From PXAP01 sp964421595 (GTDB taxonomy: Bacteria; Bacteroidota; Bacteroidia; Bacteroidales; PUMT01), in NCBI GenBank assembly GCA_964421595.1, contig CAYQXY010000026.1, positions 1 to 64,000 of the forward strand: a DNA stretch of 64,000 nucleotides. Reading direction: 5' to 3'. Every line of letters begins with the position of its first letter. Positions within the stretch are counted from its first letter, which is position 1. The notes under the pieces were generated by a model that was not told the DNA's origin, searched no databases, and saw nothing but the letters and a program-made list of their open reading frames with translations. Position numbers and translations under genes: made by a program. Shown here piece after piece: positions 19,794 to 29,046 of the stretch.

Positions 19794-22700
19794 TTACGGT
19801 AAAAATGGTTCCTTATTGGAAGGAGTATAACCAATGCATTCAATACTATTCGGGCTATTTGTACAATAAGCATCAAGTTCTGTTTGCTGAGCGGAACTTT
19901 TACCGCTGGAACCGGCTGAATTTTGAGAGGGCTGGACCATAGACCTCCCCATCTTATCTCCTGCATATCCAAACAATCCGGCTCCTAAAACACCCATACC
20001 TAAAACAAGCCAGCCTGGAGGCCCGGAAAGTCCCAGGCCACCCGCAATCATAGCTGCTCCCATTCCACCTGCTCCAATTCCAACAGTGGCTCCGACAGCT
20101 CCTCCTACAAATCCTGCCGTTTCTTCACGGGCAACTTGTGCACGTTGTTCAGGTTCTGCCTCTGCAACAGTGCTGACAGCAAACCCGATTTCAATAACAT
20201 CACCGATTGGTCCTGCAAATGCTGCTGCCGGCTTGAGAACGTATGCCATTCCTCCAATTACAGCAAGTGCCTTACCGCCTGATAATCCTGATTTTGCAGA
20301 TTTCAATAATTTTCTTCCGGTAGCAGGATCTATTCCTTTTGACTCCAGAAATGAATTAAACTTTTGAGTGTCATCAAACATTTGCCACCCGCCATCAGCT
20401 GAATAAAATTTATGTTTTATCGGTTTCCCTCCGGTTATTTCCGCTGCAGCATCAGCAAAATCTCCTTGATTTGCTAAAAATACTCTTGTAAAATTTGACT
20501 CATTAATATTTAGGGTACTGCCTTTGCCAAACCCAATTGCATTGCCTTTAGTTCCGGTTATCTCGATAGTTGAACCTTTCGGAGTTTCGAAAGCTTTAAC
20601 ATATTCAGCCTGACCCATGGTTGAAAATGCATGGGCATCAACCCCTTTTAGCTCCAAAGCAATTGGATTTCCCTTATTATCAATGAAAACCAGATCAAAA
20701 AACCCGGTTATAACTTCGCCGTTGGCAGATGTCATTTTAAATTTAACCTGTTCAGCATACGGAAGACCATAGTTATCAAGTACTGATCTCACAAAGGGCG
20801 TTACAACCTTGGTTTCTTCTCCACTCGTCCCATTTGGATCTTTCAACCTCATCGGGTTGTTGGTGACGTAGGCATAAACATTTACCCCGTCGCCGATGCC
20901 AGTCGGATCAATGCTCAACCACCTTCCCAGCCAGGGCAAATAATACCTGGCACTGTGATATTCCAGGCCTGTTTCTTCATCACGCTCCTTACCGGTGTAG
21001 CGGTAGCGTTTGGCTACTGCTTTGATGGAGGCGTTTTTGGCCTGGTAGGCGGTGGTTCCAAAAGGATGGTATTCTTCATAACTGATCACACGTGCGGTAC
21101 CATCCACCTCCAGGGTGGAGGAGCCCAGGTGGTTATGAAGCTGGTATCGCACCAGCTGTTTTTCTGTACCATCATCCACATCGTTTCGTGTTTCTACCAT
21201 TACAAAGCGGTGTCCCTCGTCCATCAGGCTCAGGCTTACTCTTTCAATTCCGCTATTGCTCCCACTGTGTTTTTTATACCATTCATACCCGGCTATGTAA
21301 ATCCGTTCCTCTTTTTTGTTAGGAGTAGTGTTTGGAGCAGCCTGGTTTTCAGTAACCTTTCTGATACGTTGTCCACTTCCATCATATTGGTACCAGGTGG
21401 TTTCGGGGATGCCACCATCGGTACGTCTCTGGCGTATGCTAAGAACCAGTTCCTCCTTAAAATTCCAGCCCATCTCATCCAAATGGGGCATTTCTGTAAT
21501 ATACCCATGTTTAGCATGGTGTGGATACAAATAGGTTTGGCTGCCAGTCTGGCTGCTGATCAACCGGTTATTCTGGTTTTGATACTGATAGTTTCTGGTC
21601 CAGTTATTCCCTGCTGCCTGGTGTTGCATTTGCAGAATATTGCCCACAGCATCGTATTGGTATCGCTGGGTGTAATTTCGTACTGCCATAGGGTCACCCT
21701 GATTAAGTTCGTGCATAAACGCATGATCGTTCCAGTTGTCAGAATTGCCAAAACTCAACGCAGAATTGTTTTCCATGCCCGATGCTTCCACTAACCGGTA
21801 TAGAGCATCGTAAGTATATGCGCTTACTCCGGTGACTTTCTGGTTATCAAAAAATACTACCGGTTTATTCTTATCTACTATATGGGTGATGTTCCCAGAC
21901 GGATCGTAGGTGTAATACCAGTCTTGCAACGGATCACCATTCAGCCGCTTGCTTTCTGATCTTTTAACCCGGAATGTTTCTTTATCGTAATAGAATTTAA
22001 TGCTTACATCATTGCCGTATACTATTCTTTCACGTTGTCCTTTTTCGTTGTATTCAATATTTTTAATGTATATGGAGGCAGCAGGTGCCCCCTGATGCAA
22101 TACACCTTCCCCTTTCATGAGCCCGGTATCGTTATAGGTTGGGGTAATAATGCTGCCATCAGGTGTAGTTTGTTCAGCGATCCTGCCTAAAGCATCCGTT
22201 GTGGTTTCAAATTTAAATCCGGGGCCCGGCTCTAAATCATTTGACAACCTGGCATCTGTCCAGTTGGCTACTTCTTTGTATTTGCTGAACATTTTCCGGG
22301 TGTTTGCAAGAGGTTGCCCTTTAAAATTATAATCGGGTGTATCGACCAGTCCACCAGTATCATAATGCTGAATGACTTGTCCCAATATGTTCCGGGCTTG
22401 CAGGGCATTTTCATTCTGACGGATTAATCCGGATGCATCATAGATTAATTCGCTTTCGCCGTAGATAATTTTATCAAAAATATTGTCAAGTTGAACCGGT
22501 CCGTCACCACCAGTTACCTTGCTATAGGCAGGTCTTTGAGCAAGGTCATAGAAATATTGAAATTCATGGCTGCGTTCATCCCAGGTGCGCAGGGGTTTAC
22601 TTAAAATATTAGTCAATAACCAACGCTGTCCGGCATCCATACTGTTTTGCCAGACCAGATTGCCCAGCATATCGTACTTATATTGCATAACAGTATTACC

Positions 22701-25700
22701 CCTGGCGTCGGTTACACTTCGCAAATTACCTTCCGCATCGAGTTTTACTTTAGTATGATAATACTCATCCGCCCCGGTGGCAACGTTTCTATTATGGCTG
22801 ATATACAATACCGGCCGGCCAAGCATATCGAAATGCAGGACATTCCCGGTTTCTGCATGTTTGGCGGCTTTATCGGCTGCCAGCTTTTCATTTCCCGGAT
22901 CTTTACCTTCCGCTAAAAGCTGAACATCAATCAGACGGTTGGTTCGATTGATAAACCAGGAAGATTCCAAAATTGTATCATTGGCATCAAACACCCTTTG
23001 TGTCCATGAATCAAATTCTACTTTTGAGAATGTGCCATCGGGCATTTCAGTTTTTATCAACCGGCCGGCTGCGTCATAATACATGATAGGCGTCACGCCT
23101 GTTTCCACCAGTTCTTTGTAGTCTTCGTAATGCCAGTTGACAGAAAAATAAGGTTCGTATTGTTTTACCGCATTGCCCTTATTGTTTTTGATTGTTCGTC
23201 CATTTCCAATCCATCGTAGTTGTCCCGGACTCAAGGATGCAGTGTTAATTTCGGTAATGGAAACAGAATCGTCCGGATTTACCGTCACATATTTTGCCAG
23301 TCCCGGTTCAGCCTGTATCTTCTTCATAACTACTTCACCAATGCCGTTGGAATATTCAAAGCCAATCTGAACAGGTGAATCTGCTAACTGCCGGAAATGT
23401 TGTTCCCGTGCAATGGCAACAATTGCGGCGGGTTTTCCGGAAGTTGCATAGGCCTCTAAATCACAGATAAATCTTGCAGTTGCCCGGTTTAATAAATTCT
23501 TTCCGATGCTGGTAAGTTGAATGGAATCAGGAGCCTGAAAAAAACTGGTGATCAGAGCAGACTCTGCGGCATCGGTAATCTCTGATAATCCTGTCAGTTC
23601 ATCCGCTTCATTGCCTTTGCCCATTACCGCCATCGCTTTTACCAGGCCCAGTTCATCGCTTATGACTTCGGATAAATTTCCGTTTATGTCCTTCATCCGT
23701 TGTGGGGCAAAAGTCCGGAAATTGAAATGGTCAACTGATGTTTTATTTCCCAGAACATCTTCGGTTTCTTTTAAAAAAAGAAAATAAGAGCCGTAGTATT
23801 TTACTCTTGTAATGGCACCGTAAGGGTCTGTATATGAAACCGGGCTGTAGAAACGATTTCCGGCATCAGAGGCATTTTCAGTGCCCCTTAAAAACTGGGT
23901 AGAACCGGAGCGAATCCACCAATTATTATCTCCTTCGCTATGAGTGAATTTGCCTTCCGTTAAATGAGCTGCATTAACTTTGGTTCCAAAAATATCTGTA
24001 ACTAATTCGGGAGTATATGCCAGTTGATAGCTTTCAAATGGTACAGCCAGCGACTCCAACTGATGCAAAGGCAATGCACCTGAAAGATTGTTGCCATAAT
24101 AAGTGAATCGAACATGCTCGATGAGTCTTCTTTGTGCTCTGCCGGCATCTATGGGTTTTTCTGTTTCGTGGTATAAAGCGGTGTCTGAAATTGTATCAGA
24201 AAGTATATCAGTAAAATCTATAGGTTTATACAAGTCGGCTGACTTTGCAACCCCTTTTAGTTCGAAATTTTTCACCTCTGAGGGCAATCGCAAGCGGTGT
24301 GTATCTTCGCCAAAAACATCGTTGGTAAATTGATTTTGTGTGTAAATTATGACTGTTTTACTTTGCTCTTGCTGTGTTTCAGCAGGAAGTGAAGCATCTG
24401 CGACTAATCTCGGATAAACCACCGAAGCAGATTCCAGAACATTACCGTACTCATCCAGTTTAATATTCAGACTATGGGCTACTCTGAAATCTTCCGGGTT
24501 GCGTTCGTAGCTATATGTAATTGCTTCGCTTTCTTTCACCACAAAAACAGCATGCTTGTTTTTACCTTTGGGCTGAAGTAATTCAATGACACAATTATGG
24601 GTGGCTACTGAATAGGGAGTAAGTTCCTTTTTCCGGGCTTCATCTGTGTTGAGAGATTTTACCGCATCCTTTGCAAAAGTTTCCGAACGTAAAGCCATGC
24701 CTTTGCAGGCTCTTAATGCCTCCTGCCATTCATGTATGGAAAGGTGACCAAGAATTGCAGGATCCATGCCAGGTGCAGCTATCAATCGGGCATCCGGCAA
24801 TTTCACTTCATGATGTGTTACAGGAAATCCCTCTCGCTGCATTTCCTCATACCAATACTCTTTTTCATACTGATTGAGTATTTTATCTCTCTGTAAAAAA
24901 GCCCCGGTATGATGCCATGACTTTGATATAACCGGTTCCTGATGTAATGTTTCTTCGGTGATGTTGGTAGCATCTTGTTTTTTCCAGTGCTCAAATGTTT
25001 CCGCATCTATTTGTTCAACCATGCCAAAGCCCCTGAATTCCCTTTCTGCATGGTCATAATAGCCGTGATGGTATTTGTATTCGCTTACAAATTTGTAGCC
25101 TGATATTTTATCTTCCGTTGTGGTTTTTGAAACACAATGAACCGGAAAATGTAACCTGGTAACCCATGGTTTACCCAGTTTCTTATCATCAAGATAGAAT
25201 CTGGTTGAGGGCGTATATTCTAATGATACTTCTTTCCCAAAATTATTTTTATAAGAAACCATGATATGAGGTTTCTTGCTATTCATCAGATCAATATATT
25301 TTAACGGAGCGTTTGTGTCCTTAGACAATGGGCTTGACCAGACAATACAGGCAATGCCGTTGCCTAACAAATCGGCTACCGTTATTTTTGATTGAGAATG
25401 AACTTCCGGAAATGGGTCAATTTCAAAAGGAATGGTGCTGAAGCGATTGCCGCTCAGGTTTTTCCAGCAGGTGAATTTATTTTTTCCCAGATAGATAATA
25501 TCCGTCGTGCCTGAGCCATCGATATCTGCCAATCGTATATATGCCGGATTAAATGAATCATGATGATCAAATAACGGGGCATTGTCTATACTTACTTTTG
25601 AGCCAAATCTTCCGTAGCCTAAATTTGGCCAGAAGCAGACCTCTCCATTTCTGATTCTTAAAATATCTGTCATGCCATCGCCAGACATATCGGCTAAATA

Positions 25701-27491
25701 GATAGTATGTTTTGCATCAGCAAAAACCAGGTATGGCCCGGCTTCTTCATCGAATGGTCTGGCGGTTTTTCTCTGGGGTGCAAATCCTTCTCTCCCTTCA
25801 GAAGCATACCATGTAAAAACCTGATCTTCAGAAATAACTACCTCCGGCTTGCCATCACCATTCAAATCGAGCATTCGTGTATTCGCATTCCCAAAATCGA
25901 TGTTTGGCATAAACTTAAAAGACCTGAGTCCATGCCATTTGTTATCTTCATCCAATTCAAAATAGCCTTTGGGTTCGGCTCCAAAATTTACCAGTTGCTT
26001 CCCCCCGTCAGCATCAAGGTCGACCAGCTGCAATTGTGCTCCAAGTCCTCTAAAGGAGGGTTTAGGCGAAACTAACTTTGCCCGCTCAAATTCCCCGCCT
26101 CCCAGATTGTGCTTATAGTACCATCCTGTGGCTTGTTCGGTTAGTATTCCGGATAAGCCTTCGTTAAATAAATCAGTGAATTGATACTGCTGTTCATCTA
26201 TGCCGGAAGGGGCATGAACTAAATCATCGGCAGATATTTGTTTTACCTCAGTGCTCCAGTCATGTTGTTGGTATTCAAACTCCATAGGTGGGAGCTTTTT
26301 ATGCGAATAGGTTTCATCAGGCTTTTTGATATAACCATATGAGGTAATCGCTTTTAAAAAAGTAAAATCTTGCTCAACAGCAGAGTCATAATCAAAATTT
26401 AGAGATTTTATGAGTGTTTTTTTATCTGATTTATCAGGTTTTACTGCCAATTCCTCAAATACATGGAACAGCAATACTCTCTTGCACAATCTTGTAGTTC
26501 TGATTTCAAAGCCGGCTTTATAATTCGAAAAAGCGTCTGGTCTGAAATCCCAGTCATTGATTGTTTCGAATGAATCATTGGGTAATAAAGTTCCGTAATC
26601 AAAAACAGTTTGAAACATGTAATCTGTTTCAACAGGAAATGCATCACCGAATAGTTTGTATGGAGTTTTATTGCCATACAAAACTTTATCGATATAAAGA
26701 TTGGTATAGGTGATTAGCCCATTTCTCAGTCTATTTCGGTTGTGCAACAACAATTCGTCAAAACCAGTCTCGTTTTCCTTTTTGTAAATATACTGAGTGC
26801 AGTTCCCTTTATCGTCGAATACAAATTCGGGCATCCACTCATAAATTTCAGCATTATCACCAGGGTTTGCAATGATAGCTCCATCAGTCCACCCAAAAAG
26901 AGTAGTACTGTTTTCTTTAGTAATAACCCTCCATTTGGTTCTACCACTTACTTTATCTGTCCACCGTTCGATACGGGCAAAGAGTCCCTCAATGCGAGGC
27001 CTGTAATTTCTGATGGTAAATAGCCCGTCAGCAGAATCCCTTTCGTTAATGATGTATTCACCATTTGCATTTTGTAGAAAACTTCCTTGCGGGTTCTTTT
27101 TAAATTCAGGAACCAGGTCCTCTGCTTCAGAAAATAAAAAAGAATCTGAATCAATGGTATCAAGATATTGGGGCAAACCTTTATCGGTTTTTCTTTTAAT
27201 GGAGCCTAACCTTAGATTCCAACCCAGACCGAAAGTGCCATTACCCTCTCCTGAACTATAAGAAAGACTTAATGTGGGAGTAACTCCTCTGGCGGCAGAA
27301 ACAGGCAGAGGTACCGAAAAAGAAGATGTCCCGTTAACGGCATTAACCGTGAACTTTTCGTCGATGCCTTTTATGGCACCACCTCCGCCCGGAAGTGAAA
27401 TAGACGGTATTTCTATTGAGGCCGATCTGGTTTTCCCTTTGTCAGTCTTAAGGAAATCAGAGCCATCCCTGGTAGTCGGATTTTCTTCCAT
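19794..27491 (-). CDS. TcB-TcC fusion: Rhs cocoon with C-terminal predicted PD-(D/E)XK nuclease toxin
   Basis: 2565 residues combining the TcB and TcC roles: a hollow Rhs shell that carries a toxic enzyme and docks on TcA. SpvB-like N-terminal domain near residues 30-330 (ISLPGGGGAIKGIDEKF, GLGWNLRLGSIKR). VCBS/FG-GAP propeller repeats near 530-720 (DLNGDGKPEV, DMSGDGMTDIL, DIDGSGTTDII). TcdB middle regions come next, then Rhs/YD repeats to the core YRYTGKERDEETGLEYHSAR (near 2165) and DPTG...YAYVTNNPMRLKDPNG ending at 2221. Beyond that is a variable tip of 344 residues. It contains FDLVFIDNKGNPIALELKG, in which D2266, E2280 and K2282 fit the D-x(n)-ExK core of PD-(D/E)XK nucleases. After it comes a Gly/Ala hydrophobic stretch (about 2400-2515). 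No immunity gene follows. The nuclease call is inference from the motif. Confidence 0.93.
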   Translation of the reverse strand: MEENPTTRDGSDFLKTDKGKTRSASIEIPSISLPGGGGAIKGIDEKFTVNAVNGTSSFSVPLPVSAARGVTPTLSLSYSSGEGNGTFGLGWNLRLGSIKRKTDKGLPQYLDTIDSDSFLFSEAEDLVPEFKKNPQGSFLQNANGEYIINERDSADGLFTIRNYRPRIEGLFARIERWTDKVSGRTKWRVITKENSTTLFGWTDGAIIANPGDNAEIYEWMPEFVFDDKGNCTQYIYKKENETGFDELLLHNRNRLRNGLITYTNLYIDKVLYGNKTPYKLFGDAFPVETDYMFQTVFDYGTLLPNDSFETINDWDFRPDAFSNYKAGFEIRTTRLCKRVLLFHVFEELAVKPDKSDKKTLIKSLNFDYDSAVEQDFTFLKAITSYGYIKKPDETYSHKKLPPMEFEYQQHDWSTEVKQISADDLVHAPSGIDEQQYQFTDLFNEGLSGILTEQATGWYYKHNLGGGEFERAKLVSPKPSFRGLGAQLQLVDLDADGGKQLVNFGAEPKGYFELDEDNKWHGLRSFKFMPNIDFGNANTRMLDLNGDGKPEVVISEDQVFTWYASEGREGFAPQRKTARPFDEEAGPYLVFADAKHTIYLADMSGDGMTDILRIRNGEVCFWPNLGYGRFGSKVSIDNAPLFDHHDSFNPAYIRLADIDGSGTTDIIYLGKNKFTCWKNLSGNRFSTIPFEIDPFPEVHSQSKITVADLLGNGIACIVWSSPLSKDTNAPLKYIDLMNSKKPHIMVSYKNNFGKEVSLEYTPSTRFYLDDKKLGKPWVTRLHFPVHCVSKTTTEDKISGYKFVSEYKYHHGYYDHAEREFRGFGMVEQIDAETFEHWKKQDATNITEETLHQEPVISKSWHHTGAFLQRDKILNQYEKEYWYEEMQREGFPVTHHEVKLPDARLIAAPGMDPAILGHLSIHEWQEALRACKGMALRSETFAKDAVKSLNTDEARKKELTPYSVATHNCVIELLQPKGKNKHAVFVVKESEAITYSYERNPEDFRVAHSLNIKLDEYGNVLESASVVYPRLVADASLPAETQQEQSKTVIIYTQNQFTNDVFGEDTHRLRLPSEVKNFELKGVAKSADLYKPIDFTDILSDTISDTALYHETEKPIDAGRAQRRLIEHVRFTYYGNNLSGALPLHQLESLAVPFESYQLAYTPELVTDIFGTKVNAAHLTEGKFTHSEGDNNWWIRSGSTQFLRGTENASDAGNRFYSPVSYTDPYGAITRVKYYGSYFLFLKETEDVLGNKTSVDHFNFRTFAPQRMKDINGNLSEVISDELGLVKAMAVMGKGNEADELTGLSEITDAAESALITSFFQAPDSIQLTSIGKNLLNRATARFICDLEAYATSGKPAAIVAIAREQHFRQLADSPVQIGFEYSNGIGEVVMKKIQAEPGLAKYVTVNPDDSVSITEINTASLSPGQLRWIGNGRTIKNNKGNAVKQYEPYFSVNWHYEDYKELVETGVTPIMYYDAAGRLIKTEMPDGTFSKVEFDSWTQRVFDANDTILESSWFINRTNRLIDVQLLAEGKDPGNEKLAADKAAKHAETGNVLHFDMLGRPVLYISHNRNVATGADEYYHTKVKLDAEGNLRSVTDARGNTVMQYKYDMLGNLVWQNSMDAGQRWLLTNILSKPLRTWDERSHEFQYFYDLAQRPAYSKVTGGDGPVQLDNIFDKIIYGESELIYDASGLIRQNENALQARNILGQVIQHYDTGGLVDTPDYNFKGQPLANTRKMFSKYKEVANWTDARLSNDLEPGPGFKFETTTDALGRIAEQTTPDGSIITPTYNDTGLMKGEGVLHQGAPAASIYIKNIEYNEKGQRERIVYGNDVSIKFYYDKETFRVKRSESKRLNGDPLQDWYYTYDPSGNITHIVDKNKPVVFFDNQKVTGVSAYTYDALYRLVEASGMENNSALSFGNSDNWNDHAFMHELNQGDPMAVRNYTQRYQYDAVGNILQMQHQAAGNNWTRNYQYQNQNNRLISSQTGSQTYLYPHHAKHGYITEMPHLDEMGWNFKEELVLSIRQRRTDGGIPETTWYQYDGSGQRIRKVTENQAAPNTTPNKKEERIYIAGYEWYKKHSGSNSGIERVSLSLMDEGHRFVMVETRNDVDDGTEKQLVRYQLHNHLGSSTLEVDGTARVISYEEYHPFGTTAYQAKNASIKAVAKRYRYTGKERDEETGLEYHSARYYLPWLGRWLSIDPTGIGDGVNVYAYVTNNPMRLKDPNGTSGEETKVVTPFVRSVLDNYGLPYAEQVKFKMTSANGEVITGFFDLVFIDNKGNPIALELKGVDAHAFSTMGQAEYVKAFETPKGSTIEITGTKGNAIGFGKGSTLNINESNFTRVFLANQGDFADAAAEITGGKPIKHKFYSADGGWQMFDDTQKFNSFLESKGIDPATGRKLLKSAKSGLSGGKALAVIGGMAYVLKPAAAFAGPIGDVIEIGFAVSTVAEAEPEQRAQVAREETAGFVGGAVGATVGIGAGGMGAAMIAGGLGLSGPPGWLVLGMGVLGAGLFGYAGDKMGRSMVQPSQNSAGSSGKSSAQQTELDAYCTNSPNSIECIGYTPSNKEPFLP

Positions 27492-27628
27492 ATACTGTCA
27501 GGCAATAATTCACACTGTTTTTAATCCTGATGGCGAAACTTTGCGAATGAACCTTTGTGGGGCTTGCCTGACTCAACCTTGCTGCTATCAATCTTTGTTA
27601 CGGGTAACCCCTGAACTTATTAAGATAC

Positions 27629-27692
27629 TCATGATGCTGTGCAGATAACTCCTGATACTGTGCAGGTAATTCGTTTGATCCTGTACAGGTCG
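27629..27692. repeat. Three-copy degenerate ~23-bp tandem repeat in the tcBC leader
   Basis: Units gatgctgtgcagataactcc, gatactgtgcaggtaattcg and gatcctgtacaggtcgc follow one another on the plus strand. Each contains a CTG...CAG inverted pair. They resemble the CCTGA...GGTAATT units in the other island leaders. Confidence 0.6.
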
Positions 27693-27718
27693 CTATTTTT
27701 ATTTGGACTAATTCTACG

Positions 27719-27749
27719 CAAGTTATGACAAGAATTATTTTATTCCAAA
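27719..27749 (-). promoter_or_regulatory. Island promoter element, copy d (Tc operon)
   Basis: On the minus strand: TTTG (27749-27746), exactly 20 bases, TAACTTGC starting at 27725, then TTAGTCCAAATAAAAATAGC. It places transcription start roughly 220 bp upstream of the tcBC start codon, with the tandem repeat inside the leader. Confidence 0.65.
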
Positions 27750-28143
27750 TTATTTTAAAAAAAAATATACATAGCTACCTGACTGACAGAAATTTTTGGA
27801 ATTTCAGATCCCGGAGAAAGAAAATCCCGGCCAGTGGATGATGAGCCAAAAAAACTTGCTGAAATCCCGGGTAATAAAAGGCGTTAAGTCTTCCTGTAAG
27901 TTTTGCTTCCTTCGTGGATGCTACTGACAAAAATCTTTATAGATCAGGTCAGAATAAGCAGGTTTCAATAACTTTTATGGAAGAGTCCATTGCGATTTTG
28001 CAAAAATATTGCTAAATTGATAAAACCTGAATGAAAAAGGCAAAGGTGGCGCCAAAAATGAAATCCGGATGATCGACTATAAAAAATATTTATATCCAGC
28101 ATTGATTACAATCATTGAAGAGAAAAAACTAAAATAAATAGCT

Positions 28144-28581
28144 ATGTCAAATAAAGATTTAAAATATTATAAAGCTCTGGAGTATAATATAATTATTGAG
28201 AAAGAGGAAGAGAATGGTGAAAGTTGGTATATAGCTTACACCAATGAATTAGGAAAATTTGCTTGCTATGGCCGTGGAGAAACTCAGGCAGAAGCTTTAA
28301 ACAGTTTAACCGAAGAAAAGGAAGTCTTTATTGAATATTTGTTTAATGAAGGTCAATCTATCCCTGAGCCTAAGAAGGGTCAGGCAGAAAGATACAGTGG
28401 AGTTTTTAATGTCAGAACTTCGCCTTCAATTCATGCAAATTTGGTAAATCAGGCAAAGGAAATGGATATTTCACTTAACCTTTATTTAAACCAGATTCTT
28501 GCTGCTGCCGCAGAAAAAGGAAACATCGAAAATGCTGTAATGCATAAACGGCGTGCGCGCGCTGCTTTAAAAGTGAGATAA
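28144..28581 (+). CDS. HicB-family antitoxin-like protein
   Basis: 145 residues. The N-terminal part (YNIIIEKEEENGESWYIAYTNELGKFACYGRGETQAEAL) is the partially degraded RNase H-like fold of HicB. The C-terminal part (SGVFNVRTSPSIHANLVNQAKEMDISLNLYLNQIL) is a ribbon-helix-helix DNA-binding domain. HicB normally neutralises the HicA RNase and represses its own operon. No hicA is visible directly upstream or downstream, so this is a solitary HicB-like regulator or a remnant. It is divergent from the Tc operon, 652 bp from tcBC. It could regulate nearby promoters, but no matching operator was identified. Confidence 0.85.
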   Translation: MSNKDLKYYKALEYNIIIEKEEENGESWYIAYTNELGKFACYGRGETQAEALNSLTEEKEVFIEYLFNEGQSIPEPKKGQAERYSGVFNVRTSPSIHANLVNQAKEMDISLNLYLNQILAAAAEKGNIENAVMHKRRARAALKVR

Positions 28582-29046
28582 TCAATCCCATTCTGCAAGA
28601 ACATAGTCAAAGGGTAAAAAGCAAAAATTGATAATCAGTGAAAAATAGCCTGCTGACAGGCAGTCCGTTATCGTCCATTGGGAGAAATGAGTCAGGAAAT
28701 ATCTGAGAGACCTGCCCGATTCATGAAGATATGATCAGGCAAAAAATGGTTGATTTTAACAATTATGACGCCTGAAACCAGAAGGCTTATCTGATTGCAA
28801 AAACCCGGCAACCGAAGCGATCGTAACGGTTACCGGGCATCCCGTATAGCCGGTTTTATGCCGGCCGACTGACAGGTGAAATTCATCTTATCTCAGCAGC
28901 GTTTTGAACCCTGCAATGAAGAAAGATTCAAGATTGGCATAGTCCACCGTTCAGGCCGGGAACATCTGCACCGGCAGATCAACTGTGAACCCGGCATGCG
29001 GTGTGGCCGCAACCTTGTCTTCAAAGGAATATGGGCCAAAATTTGT
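28582..29046. other. Intergenic region, no gene recognised
   Basis: 465 bp between the converging hicB-like and GATase1-like genes. It contains an imperfect inverted repeat (arms 28804-28813 and 28828-28837, one mismatch) without a T-run. No credible coding frame was seen. Confidence 0.5.

Larger units (their letters stand above)
27492..28143. other. Intergenic region between tcBC and the hicB-like gene
   Basis: 652 bp between divergent genes. It holds the island promoter at 27719-27749 and a short tandem repeat at 27629-27692, both described separately. Short frames at 28031 and 28069 are not convincing genes. Nothing else is recognised. Confidence 0.5.

Noticed and set aside
28031..28137. 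Two short frames just upstream of the HicB-like gene (M-K-K-A-K... and MIDYKKYLYPALITIIEEKK) as a possible hicA or toxin
   Set aside because: They are 13 and 22 codons long, in different frames, and show none of the HicA double-stranded RNA-binding-like features.
28804..28837. Inverted repeat after the HicB-like gene as a terminator
   Set aside because: It has one mismatch, a long loop and no T-run on either strand, and lies ~220 bp from the gene end.
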